NCBI GenBank assembly: GCA_027063295.1
Contig: JAMORZ010000015.1
Location: 1 to 18,355, forward strand
Source: Sulfurimonas sp.
Lineage (GTDB): Bacteria; Campylobacterota; Campylobacteria; Campylobacterales; Sulfurimonadaceae
Length of the DNA: 18,355 bases
Reading direction: 5' to 3'
A program made the position numbers and the translations under genes. The first letter of the stretch is position 1, and each line of letters opens with the position of its first letter. Below the pieces are notes generated by a model. That model ran no database searches. It was not told the origin of the DNA and saw only the letters and a program-made list of their open reading frames with translations. Shown piece by piece: positions 1 to 7,515 of this stretch.

Positions 1-2202
1 CGATACAATAGCATCCATAATGATCTCAAATTTTGCCTCTTCTTTACGTTGTTTGAGTTTCCAAGGGTATTTTTTAATCATTATAGAATCACCATCTTCA
101 AGTGTTGTTCCACTAAGTTGATGGTAAAGGTGTTCTGTGATAAACGGCATAAAAGGGTGAAGCAGTTTCATAGCCTCTTTAAAGATAGCTCCAAGTTCTA
201 CTATGGCACCTTTGTCTGCTTTACTTAGCTCTATCCCCCAGTCACAAAATTCGTTCCATAAAAAGCGGTACATTGTAAGTGCGGCATCATTAAACTTATA
301 CTCATCAAGATACTCTCTTACCTCTTTGGTAGCAAAATTTAAACGACTCATCATATAACGCCCCAAATCACTCTCTACACAAAAGCTCGTTAAATCAGGG
401 AATGTTTCTACATTCATCTGGAGATATTTTGCTGCATTGTAGAGTTTGTTTGTAAAGTTACGGTTAAGTTCAAGTTTATCTTGACTCATACGTATATCAC
501 GCCCTTGTGCAGCAGAGATAGCAAGTGTAAAACGCAAGATATCAGCTGAGTATTTCTCCACCATATCGAGTGGGTCAATCACATTCCCTTTTGATTTTGA
601 CATCTTTTGCCCATGCTCATCACGCACAAGTGCATGCAGATAGATATGGTTAAATGGAAGTTCACCCAAAAAGTTTTCCCCCATCATCATCATACGAGCA
701 ACCCAGAAGAAAAGGATGTCAAAGCCTGTGATAAGCAGAGTATTTGGGTAAAAATCTTTCATATCTTCAGATTTGAAGAGTTTGTCCATCTCTACATCAC
801 CATTCCCCCAACCAAGAGTTGAAAATGGCCAAAGAGCAGAACTAAACCAAGTATCAAGCACATCAGGATCTTGTGTAAGGTTTTTAGAGGCACATTTTGG
901 ACAAGATTCAGGGCTCTCTTGTGTTGTTGCATACTCATGACCACAATCATCACAGTAAAATACAGGGATCTGATGCCCCCACCATAACTGACGACTTATA
1001 CACCAATCACGCAACTCCCCCATCCAAGAGTTATAAGAGTTAATCCAATGTGGTGGGAAAAACTTTGCTTCTCCTGCGTTTGTTTTCTCTATAGATTTTT
1101 TAGCAACATCAGCTTTTACAAACCACTGTTTTGAGATATAAGGCTCAACAACATTTTTACATCTATAGCAGTGTCCCACTTGATGTTTGTGATCTTCTAT
1201 CTTTACTATAAAACCTTCCTCATCAAGACGCTTTACGATCGTCTCACGAGCTTCGAGTCTCTCTAGCCCTGCAAACTCACCTGCATAGGAGTTTAAGATA
1301 CCTTTTTCATCAAATACAGTGATAAACTCTAAGTTATGGCGTTTTCCAACTTCGTAGTCGTTCGTGTCGTGTGCAGGCGTTACTTTTACCACACCTGTTC
1401 CAAACTCCATATCTACATGCTCATCAGCGATGATTTTTACTGTTCGCTCCAAGAGTGGAAGTTTTATCTCTTTACCGATAATATCTTTGTAACGCTCATC
1501 ATCAGGGTGAACCATAACTGCAGTATCACCAAAATATGTCTCAGGACGAGTTGTAGCTACCTCTACACTCCCACTGCCATCTGCAAAAGGGTATGTGATA
1601 TGGTAAAATTTTCCATCTGTATCTTCATGTTCCACTTCGATATCTGAGAGTGCACCATCATGTGTACACCAGTTTACCATATAGTTTCCACGTACTATAA
1701 GTCCATCGTTGTAAAGTTTTACAAAAGCCTCTTTTACTGCTTTTTGAAGTCCTTCATCCATCGTAAAACGCTCACGTTTCCATGCAGGAGAAACACCCAT
1801 ATGGCGAAGTTGAGAAGTCATGATCCCAGCAGACTCCTCTTTCCACTTCCAAGCACGCTCTAAAAATGCTTCACGACCAATCTCCTCTTTTGTTGTCCCT
1901 TCAGCTAGTATCTGTTTCTCAACAACATTTTGCGTTGCGATCCCCGCATGGTCAGTACCGGGTTGCCATAGAGTTTTGTACCCATCCATACGTTTATAAC
2001 GTGTGATGATATCTTGAAGTGTAAAAGTGAGTGCATGACCAATATGCAGACGACCTGTTACATTTGGTGGTGGCATCATGATAGAGAAGGTTTTTCCCTC
2101 TTCTTGAATCTCTTTGTTTGCATCTATCTCAAAGTAACCGCGTTCTTCCCAAAGTTTGTAGTATCTGTTTTCTGTTTCTTGTGGATTGTATTTATCTGAC
2201 AT
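1..2202 (-). CDS. valS: Valyl-tRNA synthetase, 3'-truncated by window edge
   Basis: Cytoplasmic class I aminoacyl-tRNA synthetase that charges tRNA-Val. The frame stays open for 734 codons from the ATG at 2202-2200 to the window edge, so roughly the last 140 residues (end of the anticodon-binding domain and the C-terminal coiled coil) lie outside. Visible motifs: the PPPNVTGRLHIGHAL segment with HIGH at residues 53-56, a long CP1 editing insertion in the middle, the DVLDTWFSS segment, and KMSKS at 533-537 followed by KGNVIDP. A four-cysteine knuckle (C417, C420, C434, C437) just before DVLDTWFSS probably binds zinc. AAGG at 2216-2213 lies 10 nt before the start. It follows the GGDEF gene on the same strand with a 71-bp gap that holds its own -10 box. 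Identification is very secure. Confidence 0.97.
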   Translation of the reverse strand, partial: MSDKYNPQETENRYYKLWEERGYFEIDANKEIQEEGKTFSIMMPPPNVTGRLHIGHALTFTLQDIITRYKRMDGYKTLWQPGTDHAGIATQNVVEKQILAEGTTKEEIGREAFLERAWKWKEESAGIMTSQLRHMGVSPAWKRERFTMDEGLQKAVKEAFVKLYNDGLIVRGNYMVNWCTHDGALSDIEVEHEDTDGKFYHITYPFADGSGSVEVATTRPETYFGDTAVMVHPDDERYKDIIGKEIKLPLLERTVKIIADEHVDMEFGTGVVKVTPAHDTNDYEVGKRHNLEFITVFDEKGILNSYAGEFAGLERLEARETIVKRLDEEGFIVKIEDHKHQVGHCYRCKNVVEPYISKQWFVKADVAKKSIEKTNAGEAKFFPPHWINSYNSWMGELRDWCISRQLWWGHQIPVFYCDDCGHEYATTQESPESCPKCASKNLTQDPDVLDTWFSSALWPFSTLGWGNGDVEMDKLFKSEDMKDFYPNTLLITGFDILFFWVARMMMMGENFLGELPFNHIYLHALVRDEHGQKMSKSKGNVIDPLDMVEKYSADILRFTLAISAAQGRDIRMSQDKLELNRNFTNKLYNAAKYLQMNVETFPDLTSFCVESDLGRYMMSRLNFATKEVREYLDEYKFNDAALTMYRFLWNEFCDWGIELSKADKGAIVELGAIFKEAMKLLHPFMPFITEHLYHQLSGTTLEDGDSIMIKKYPWKLKQRKEEAKFEIIMDAIVS

Positions 2203-2204
2203 TG

Positions 2205-2250
2205 TATAATCGCCTTAGTTAGAGTGAAGTGTTAAAATTGCGCGATTATA
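2205..2250. repeat. 9-bp perfect inverted repeat in the valS 5' region
   Basis: TATAATCGC at 2205-2213 and its exact complement GCGATTATA at 2242-2250, with 28 bp between. The distal arm contains the valS -10 box and the proximal arm lies between the Shine-Dalgarno sequence and the ATG. Because one arm is in the promoter, this is more likely a DNA-level symmetry or chance than an mRNA hairpin. Confidence 0.4.
2245..2250 (-). promoter_or_regulatory. Probable valS promoter (-10 box)
   Basis: A perfect TATAAT on the minus strand in the 71-bp gap upstream of valS, preceded by an A/T-rich stretch (TTTTAGA) and with no good -35, as is usual for Campylobacterota sigma-70 promoters. It predicts a leader of about 35 nt. 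Readthrough from the diguanylate cyclase gene is also possible. Confidence 0.6.
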
Positions 2251-2273
2251 TCTAAAAGGAAGTGAGGTATAGC

Positions 2274-3098
2274 TTATACTTCGATTCCTTTGATACGTTT
2301 TTTAATCTCTTGTTTATCTTCATACATCGATTGATCAGCTCTATGGATCACATCTCCAAGCAAGTCTCCTTGAGAATAAGGTGTTACCCCGATAGAAAAG
2401 CTTGTAATAAACATTGTATCGTGAGCCTTGAGTTTTTTTGTAATAACATTTTCTCTAAGATCTACAAGAATTTTTTTGGCTTTTGCTGAAGTTATAGAAC
2501 TTGGAAACATGATAATAAATTCATCACCGCCGTAACGTATCACATGTTGTTTTGTAAGTTTCAATTGATTTGCGATAAAAATAAGAACTTTATCTCCAAT
2601 AATATGTCCATGAGTATCATTTACAATTTTAAAATGGTTTAAATCAATTATTGCAAGTGTACCATTCTCTTTAAACTGCTCACTCTCTTCTTGAAGATAA
2701 GTGTCATGAAGCCATTTACGATTATACACATGTGTTAACTCATCTTTATAGACAGCCTCTTTAAGTTTCTCAAGTTCTGCACGAAGTTTTTGTGTTTCTT
2801 CTAAAACTTCATTAAGTGTTGATTCATCTTTAGCTTGAATTGCTGTTATTGCTTTATTTGTATTAAAACTTAGTTGATTTGCACTTTTTACAGTTTGTAG
2901 TTGCATAGAGGTAAGTACAGCACACTGTTGTTTTAAAATATCCGTGGCAAGTTCATTTTCTTGTTCAACTTCAGTATTATGTTCTGTGGCAAATTGGGAA
3001 AAAATAGAAGCATAAACACTTGGAGTTACAACATGCATAGAATCAATAGTTGATTTTGCTTCATTTGTAATTATTTGTAAAATTTTATCCTCAGACAT
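2274..3098 (-). CDS. Diguanylate cyclase (GGDEF domain), 274 aa
   Basis: Makes the second messenger cyclic di-GMP from two GTP. Residues 1-115 are a helical N-terminal region with no recognised sensor domain and no membrane segment; about residues 90-118 look like a coiled-coil linker, common just before GGDEF domains. The GGDEF domain starts at DELTHVYNR (119-127), has the metal-binding DLNHFK (152-157) and an intact active site RYGGDEF (GGDEF at 190-194), and ends near the C-terminus. No EAL domain is present. The residues where an RxxD inhibitory site is expected (181-184) read LTKQ, so product inhibition at that site is unlikely. The start at 3098 has AAGAGAG at 3110-3104, 5 nt upstream. 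The protein is likely cytoplasmic and active; its input signal is unknown. Confidence 0.93.
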   Translation of the reverse strand: MSEDKILQIITNEAKSTIDSMHVVTPSVYASIFSQFATEHNTEVEQENELATDILKQQCAVLTSMQLQTVKSANQLSFNTNKAITAIQAKDESTLNEVLEETQKLRAELEKLKEAVYKDELTHVYNRKWLHDTYLQEESEQFKENGTLAIIDLNHFKIVNDTHGHIIGDKVLIFIANQLKLTKQHVIRYGGDEFIIMFPSSITSAKAKKILVDLRENVITKKLKAHDTMFITSFSIGVTPYSQGDLLGDVIHRADQSMYEDKQEIKKRIKGIEV

Positions 3099-3128
3099 AG
3101 AAACTCTCTTAATAATGTGGATTTCATC

Positions 3129-3139
3129 ATTTTATCATA
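3129..3139 (-). promoter_or_regulatory. Candidate -10 region for the diguanylate cyclase gene
   Basis: The minus strand reads TATGATAAAAT, offering two overlapping -10-like hexamers (TATGAT and TAAAAT) about 30-40 nt upstream of the start codon. There is no consensus -35; the -35 position falls in the direct repeat at 3154-3173. Confidence 0.45.
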
Positions 3140-3153
3140 AATTCTTTTAAAAC

Positions 3154-3173
3154 TGACATTTTAGTGACATTTT
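3154..3173. repeat. Two direct repeats of TGACATTTT, 11-bp period
   Basis: TGACATTTT occurs at 3154-3162 and again at 3165-3173, an 11-bp spacing equal to about one helical turn. The pair lies in the divergent region, over the expected -35 zone of the diguanylate cyclase promoter and roughly 30-50 bp upstream of the helicase -10. Tandem half-sites of this spacing are typical of response-regulator operators. No regulator can be named. Confidence 0.45.
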
Positions 3174-3201
3174 TTCCAATAATAATTTAAATATTTCAAG
3201 G

Positions 3202-3207
3202 TATAAT
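3202..3207 (+). promoter_or_regulatory. Probable promoter of the UvrD-like helicase gene (-10 box)
   Basis: A perfect TATAAT in an A/T-rich region, 32 nt before the ATG at 3240. It implies a leader of about 26 nt carrying the AAGGAG ribosome site. No consensus -35 is visible. Confidence 0.65.
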
Positions 3208-3239
3208 CTCACTCTTTATTTTTGAGCCAAGGAGTTGCA

Positions 3240-5315
3240 ATGCCATTATCACGTCTAAACGCAGAACAATATGCAGCAGCAACTTCAAATGATGCTCAAA
3301 ACCTTATTATCGCTTCAGCCGGAACAGGAAAAACCTCTACTATTGTAGGTCGTATTGCACATCTGCTTGGTAAAGGTGTAGCACCTCAGGAGATTTTGCT
3401 GCTTACTTTTACCAACAAAGCAGCAGCTGAAATGGTAGCTCGTGTGGCTGAGTATTTTGGTAAAGATGTCGCAGGTAAGATAGATGCAGGAACTTTTCAT
3501 GCCGTGAGTTACAGATGGCTTAAAAAGCGAGACAGAAAAGTGGTGCTCAAACAGCAACGTGAACTTAAAACACTTTTTCGTTCTGTATATGAAAAACGTA
3601 GCTTTATGCATATAGAAGCTGAAGTGCAACCTTATGGAGGCAACTATCTATATGACCTGTACTCTTTTTACCAAAACACAGAACTGACTCAGGATTTTGA
3701 ATCATGGGTAGTAGAGAACTACGAAGAGCATGAAGTGTTTGCACTTATCTATGCTGATGTGGTTGATGAGTTTGAAAAGCTCAAAGCTGAGTATGGTTTT
3801 TTAAACTTTAACGATCTGCTTCTACACTTTAGAGAGATGTGTCAAACGCAAGATCTTGGTTACAAAGAGGTGCTGGTAGATGAGTACCAAGATACAAATG
3901 CACTACAAGGTACACTCATAGATGCTATGGATCCGCCATCACTCTTTTGTGTGGGGGATTATGATCAGTCTATCTATGCGTTTAATGGAGCAGATATCAA
4001 CATCATTGGCTCTTTTACAAAAAAATATCCAAGTGCAAAAGTGCATACCCTGACAAAAAACTACCGTTCAAGTAAACCTATCCTCTCACTTGCGACAAAG
4101 GTGATAGAACACAACGAGAGAATCTACCCAAAACAACTTGAAGTCACACGCAACTTCGATGCTCAAGCTCCAAAACTTATTGCGTTTGATGAGTTGTTTG
4201 ACCAGTACCATGCCATAGCAGCGATGATTCGTGATAGTGCTACTCCTAGAGAGGAGATAGCTGTTATCTTTCGTAACAACTCCTCAGCAGATGGGATAGA
4301 AGTAGGGCTTCGTGAGCTTGGCATTGCTTGTAAACGCAAGGGGGGAACAAGCTTCTTTGATGCTCGTGAAGTAAAAGCTGTGCTTGATCTTTACACACTC
4401 CTTATTAATGAATCTGACATGATGGCGTTTATCCATATTTTTGAGTTTGCAAGAGGGATAGGAAGTGCTGTAGCAAAAGAGCTCTACATAGCACTCAAAG
4501 CACTTGGGCACTCAAAGCTTTTTTATGGGCTCTATGCTCCTGATGAGTCGATGAAAAACCCTTTTGAGAAACGTAAACTCAACACACAGCTTGGACTTTT
4601 TGATGACTTTATAGAGCTTGGAAGTGTTGGTAAGTATGCAAAGCTTGGATTTGAAGCGAAGTTTATGAAAAACCCAATCCTCAAACACCCAAAACTTACC
4701 AAAGAGAGTGCGACATTTTTACACAACTTTTATCTGCTTTACAGAGATCTCAAGGGTATCAAACAACCAAAAACAATAGTCAGAAAGATAGCAGCTTCAC
4801 CGTTTTTTGCTTACATCGAAGATGTGTTGTGTACCAAAAGAGCGACACTCAAAGATGGCAGTATCGATGAGAAACAAAAAACAGAAGCACACACACGGAT
4901 CAAACGCAAGATGATGCTCTTAGAGGAGCTCTCACGCCCTTACTCTGATCATGAAAGATTTTTAAATGCAATGATACTTGGCTCATCTGACCTTACACAA
5001 GGGGAGGGGGTAAACCTCTTGAGTGTACATGCAAGTAAGGGGTTGGAGTATAAAGAGGTGTATGTGGTCGATCTTATGGATGGGCGCTTTCCAAACAGAA
5101 AACTGATGCAGCGAGGTGGAAGCCTTGATGAGGAGAGACGACTTTTTTATGTTGCAGTTACACGTGCTAAAGATATACTCTACCTTAGTTATGCAAGGTA
5201 TGACAAGATAAAAAAACAAAACTTTGTAGCAAGTCAGTTTCTCTATGAAGCAGGAATGGTTGCTAAAGATGAAGCATATAGAAAAATGGTACTAAGTGAG
5301 ATGGATGAGGAGTAG
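3240..5315 (+). CDS. uvrD: UvrD/Rep/PcrA-family ATP-dependent DNA helicase, 691 aa
   Basis: Superfamily 1A 3'-5' DNA helicase, expected to act in repair and replication restart. All motifs are present in order: Q motif LNAEQ (6-10), Walker A AGTGKT (27-32), LLTFTNKAAAEM, the DEYQDTN Walker B, GDYDQSIYAFNGAD, NYRSS, VNLLSVHASKGLEYKEVYV and RRLFYVAVTRAKD near the C-terminus. The frame can be opened six codons earlier at a TTG (3222), but AAGGAG at 3229-3234 lies 5 nt before the ATG at 3240, so ATG is the better start. The length is close to Rep/PcrA. It ends 3 bp from the convergent ATP-grasp gene. Whether it is the UvrD, Rep or PcrA functional equivalent cannot be decided here. Confidence 0.93.
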   Translation: MPLSRLNAEQYAAATSNDAQNLIIASAGTGKTSTIVGRIAHLLGKGVAPQEILLLTFTNKAAAEMVARVAEYFGKDVAGKIDAGTFHAVSYRWLKKRDRKVVLKQQRELKTLFRSVYEKRSFMHIEAEVQPYGGNYLYDLYSFYQNTELTQDFESWVVENYEEHEVFALIYADVVDEFEKLKAEYGFLNFNDLLLHFREMCQTQDLGYKEVLVDEYQDTNALQGTLIDAMDPPSLFCVGDYDQSIYAFNGADINIIGSFTKKYPSAKVHTLTKNYRSSKPILSLATKVIEHNERIYPKQLEVTRNFDAQAPKLIAFDELFDQYHAIAAMIRDSATPREEIAVIFRNNSSADGIEVGLRELGIACKRKGGTSFFDAREVKAVLDLYTLLINESDMMAFIHIFEFARGIGSAVAKELYIALKALGHSKLFYGLYAPDESMKNPFEKRKLNTQLGLFDDFIELGSVGKYAKLGFEAKFMKNPILKHPKLTKESATFLHNFYLLYRDLKGIKQPKTIVRKIAASPFFAYIEDVLCTKRATLKDGSIDEKQKTEAHTRIKRKMMLLEELSRPYSDHERFLNAMILGSSDLTQGEGVNLLSVHASKGLEYKEVYVVDLMDGRFPNRKLMQRGGSLDEERRLFYVAVTRAKDILYLSYARYDKIKKQNFVASQFLYEAGMVAKDEAYRKMVLSEMDEE

Positions 5316-5338
5316 GGCTTATACGATGGTATGCCCTA
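5313..5338. terminator. Hairpin at the convergent 3' ends of uvrD and the ATP-grasp gene
   Basis: TAGGGC (5313-5318) pairs with GCCCTA (5333-5338); inside, after a 2-nt bulge, ATAC (5321-5324) pairs with GTAT (5329-5332) around a GATG loop. The hairpin includes both stop codons, which are only 3 bp apart. Neither strand has a downstream U-tract, so it is not a classical intrinsic terminator. It could block opposing transcripts or stabilise 3' ends. Confidence 0.4.
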
Positions 5339-6497
5339 CAAATTTACTTATATTGTCCATGATCTCTCCACCTTTTCTAAAGCTCAATCCACATGCTTCG
5401 TAAGCGAAAAAGACACCTGCTTGGTATTTTTCTCCGTGAACATCTTTTGGCATATCCACATACTCTTGATAGATTTTTTTATGGTTATCGTAAGGACCAT
5501 CTGTTTTGGTGATGAGTTGATTGTCAGCTGCTATGATAGCTGTATTTGCTCCTTCTCTACCAAAAATAGATTTTTCAACCTGTTTTACATTTTGAAGTGG
5601 TTCAAATGAGGTATGAAGAAGGTATGGTGAATCTGGAAAAAGATCACAAAGAATCTTCATCATCCCTTTTGATTGAAAGAGCAGTGTGTACGCAGGGTTT
5701 AAAATGATAGCTTTTTGATTTTGCATGATACTGTTTAGTATAGTAGTAAGCTCTGGCTCATCTGATGCTAAATCTTCCCATGGAAAAAGTTTAAACCAGT
5801 ACTCATAAGGGTTTTCCTCTGCATCATAAATCCCTTCATCATCAAAATGTGTATTTTCTAAAAATTCAAATTCTGTAACAAAACCTGCATCATCTGCCAT
5901 TTGTTGTAAAAGTTTGACAGTGACTTCCTCTTCGTCATTATTTGAGATAGAGGAGAATAAAATTTTCCACCCTTCATATCTTTCATCAAAAGTGGATGTG
6001 TCATCAAAGAGAGTTATAAGACGTTTAAAGTTTTCACTAATAGCATCATATACATTATTGAACTGTTGATTTTCATCTAAATTATTATGCTTGAGCAGTG
6101 CCCATTGAAGTAGTGCAGTTTCAAAAAGTGCCGTTGGTGTATCGGCATTAAACTCTATAAGCTTAATAGGTTTACCATCTATGCCACCTGCAAAATCAAA
6201 ACGACCATAGATATGCCAATGAACATCGTTCTCCCAAGATTTTTTGATCATATCTATAAGATTGAAAGGGATGCCAAGTTCAAAAAAAAGATCATTCTCC
6301 ATCACATATTCTGCAGCTTCTACATACATATCATAGAGAGTGTTTGCCGCTTCATAGTAAGCTTCAGCTTCCTCTTGAGTTACTTCTACTAGTTGGTTGC
6401 TCACATATTTACTTCCATCTACATCTGTATGCCAAGTAAATCCAAGCTCTTCGAGTTGTGTATCATCAAGTGGTGTAAGATTTTGTAGTGTTACCAT
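5319..6497 (-). CDS. YgiC/YjfC-like ATP-grasp protein (glutathionylspermidine synthase family), 392 aa
   Basis: Resembles the synthetase domain of glutathionylspermidine synthetase and the E. coli paralogues YgiC/YjfC. Visible: YGRFDF (97-102), LIEFNADTPT (113-122) and a C-terminal FGREGAN (312-318), the usual ATP-grasp signatures of this family. There is no N-terminal CHAP amidase domain as in bifunctional E. coli Gss; the length matches YgiC (just under 400 aa). The family forms amide bonds with ATP, but the substrate here is unknown, and to my knowledge the E. coli homologues lack glutathionylspermidine synthetase activity. A strong GGAGG (6508-6504) lies 6 nt before the ATG and doubles as the last codons of the lipoprotein gene, 2 nt upstream. 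It is the last gene of the carB cluster. The fold is confident; the reaction is not. Confidence 0.88.
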   Translation of the reverse strand: MVTLQNLTPLDDTQLEELGFTWHTDVDGSKYVSNQLVEVTQEEAEAYYEAANTLYDMYVEAAEYVMENDLFFELGIPFNLIDMIKKSWENDVHWHIYGRFDFAGGIDGKPIKLIEFNADTPTALFETALLQWALLKHNNLDENQQFNNVYDAISENFKRLITLFDDTSTFDERYEGWKILFSSISNNDEEEVTVKLLQQMADDAGFVTEFEFLENTHFDDEGIYDAEENPYEYWFKLFPWEDLASDEPELTTILNSIMQNQKAIILNPAYTLLFQSKGMMKILCDLFPDSPYLLHTSFEPLQNVKQVEKSIFGREGANTAIIAADNQLITKTDGPYDNHKKIYQEYVDMPKDVHGEKYQAGVFFAYEACGLSFRKGGEIMDNISKFVGHTIV

Positions 6498-6499
6498 TT

Positions 6500-7069
6500 T
6501 TAACCTCCAAAAAATCCGCTAGAACGACTTGAGGATTTTGAACTGTTTCCAAAGAAACTTTTTTTCTTGGATGTTTTTGCTTTTGATTTTGCTGCTTTTG
6601 ATCGTGAATATGCACTTCTATTGGTTGCAGCTGAATTTTTTGCAAAACTTTTGTTATTCATCAGTGCATTTCCTATCATATTTCCAAGCAAACTTCCTGC
6701 TGCAACAGCGAGTATTGTTCCTGCTAGTCCCATACCAGCACTTCCAGCACCCTCTTGGAGTGTCTCACTTGTTCCAGCTTGTACTCTTTGGTACTCCTGC
6801 TCTGCAAGTGCTTTCATCTCATCTTCATTCATAAAACGTTCAGTTATATTGCCATATTCATCTTTTTCACGAATGATAGCACGACTTGGACCCTCTGTTG
6901 GCATCTCTTCAACTACAACATATTTTCCATTGGGTTGTTGCTCAATCACTAAAAATTTATTTTGAGCTTCTTGTTGTGTTTGTTGGGAACAACCTGAGAG
7001 TGCACTCATCATTAAAACTCCTGCACTGCCAAGTGCAACACCATTGGTTAGTGATCTGATATGTTTCAT
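6500..7069 (-). CDS. UPF0323-type lipoprotein with glycine-rich helix and Ser/Lys tail, 189 aa
   Basis: Predicted envelope lipoprotein. A signal peptide with lipobox LSGC puts the lipidated cysteine at residue 27. Residues about 28-95 are polar. Residues about 105-137 form a Gly/Ala-rich hydrophobic stretch with glycine-zipper spacing (GMGLAG, LLGNMIGNAL). The last 50 residues are rich in Ser and Lys and end FFGG. This matches the UPF0323 lipoproteins of Campylobacter and Helicobacter and is analogous to E. coli YgiB/YjfM (DUF1190), which also sit beside YgiC/YjfC. The start overlaps the upstream stop as TAATG, with AAGGA 9 nt before the ATG. Its role is unknown; the context says it works with the ATP-grasp protein. 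Confidence 0.85.
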   Translation of the reverse strand: MKHIRSLTNGVALGSAGVLMMSALSGCSQQTQQEAQNKFLVIEQQPNGKYVVVEEMPTEGPSRAIIREKDEYGNITERFMNEDEMKALAEQEYQRVQAGTSETLQEGAGSAGMGLAGTILAVAAGSLLGNMIGNALMNNKSFAKNSAATNRSAYSRSKAAKSKAKTSKKKSFFGNSSKSSSRSSGFFGG

Positions 7070-7515
7070 TACTGATATTCCTTGAGTTTGTTTTTTTGTA
7101 GAATTATAACTTTTTTTATCTCATTGTCATAAAAAGTGATTGTTTTTCTGCCATTATAGTAGATATCACCAACATAAGTATGGTGCTGATCATGTAATTG
7201 TACATTTTTTTGCATCAATAAACTCTCTCCGATTGCATGTCCAACAATAGGTATTAGGGCTGAAAGTGTAAAAAGTGCAAATACAAGGGTGAGAGGTATA
7301 CTTATTTTGTGATTAATATAGATAATGACATAGCCAAAAAAGAAGCTAAGGATTGTGTAGATGATAAAGTTTTGATTGTCTGCAAATAAAATGTTGTAAT
7401 AAACTTCGATATTGTAAGCATCGATATAATGGAGTTTGATACCCAAAAAAAGAAAAAAATCACAAATAAAAGTAAATAAGCTACCAGCTAAGAGGGCTTG
7501 AATTATTTTACTCAT
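7069..7515 (-). CDS. Small inner-membrane protein, unknown function, 148 aa
   Basis: I do not recognise the family. Three hydrophobic segments are visible at about 5-27, 49-67 and 71-93. By the positive-inside rule (MSK at the N-terminus, NHK between segments 2 and 3) the N-terminus is cytoplasmic and the last 55 residues are periplasmic. That tail has three histidines close together (HDQHH) and a VGDIYYNG stretch that looks like beta structure. AAGGAG at 7527-7522 is 6 nt before the ATG. The ATGA overlap with the TsaC-like gene and TAATG overlap with the lipoprotein gene indicate translational coupling. In the E. coli yjf cluster a membrane protein also accompanies a DUF1190 lipoprotein and a YgiC-like protein, but I see no clear similarity to YjfL. 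Confidence 0.75.
   Translation of the reverse strand: MSKIIQALLAGSLFTFICDFFLFLGIKLHYIDAYNIEVYYNILFADNQNFIIYTILSFFFGYVIIYINHKISIPLTLVFALFTLSALIPIVGHAIGESLLMQKNVQLHDQHHTYVGDIYYNGRKTITFYDNEIKKVIILQKNKLKEYQ

Noticed and set aside
3222..3239. TTG at 3222 as the helicase start
   Set aside because: AAGGAG at 3229-3234 is ideally placed for the ATG at 3240, and the extra six residues include the ribosome site itself.
6567..6965. 132-codon plus-strand frame antisense to the lipoprotein gene
   Set aside because: Hydrophobic look comes from the reverse complement of Lys/Ser and Gly/Ala codons; the minus-strand frame has a lipobox, ribosome site and coupled neighbours.
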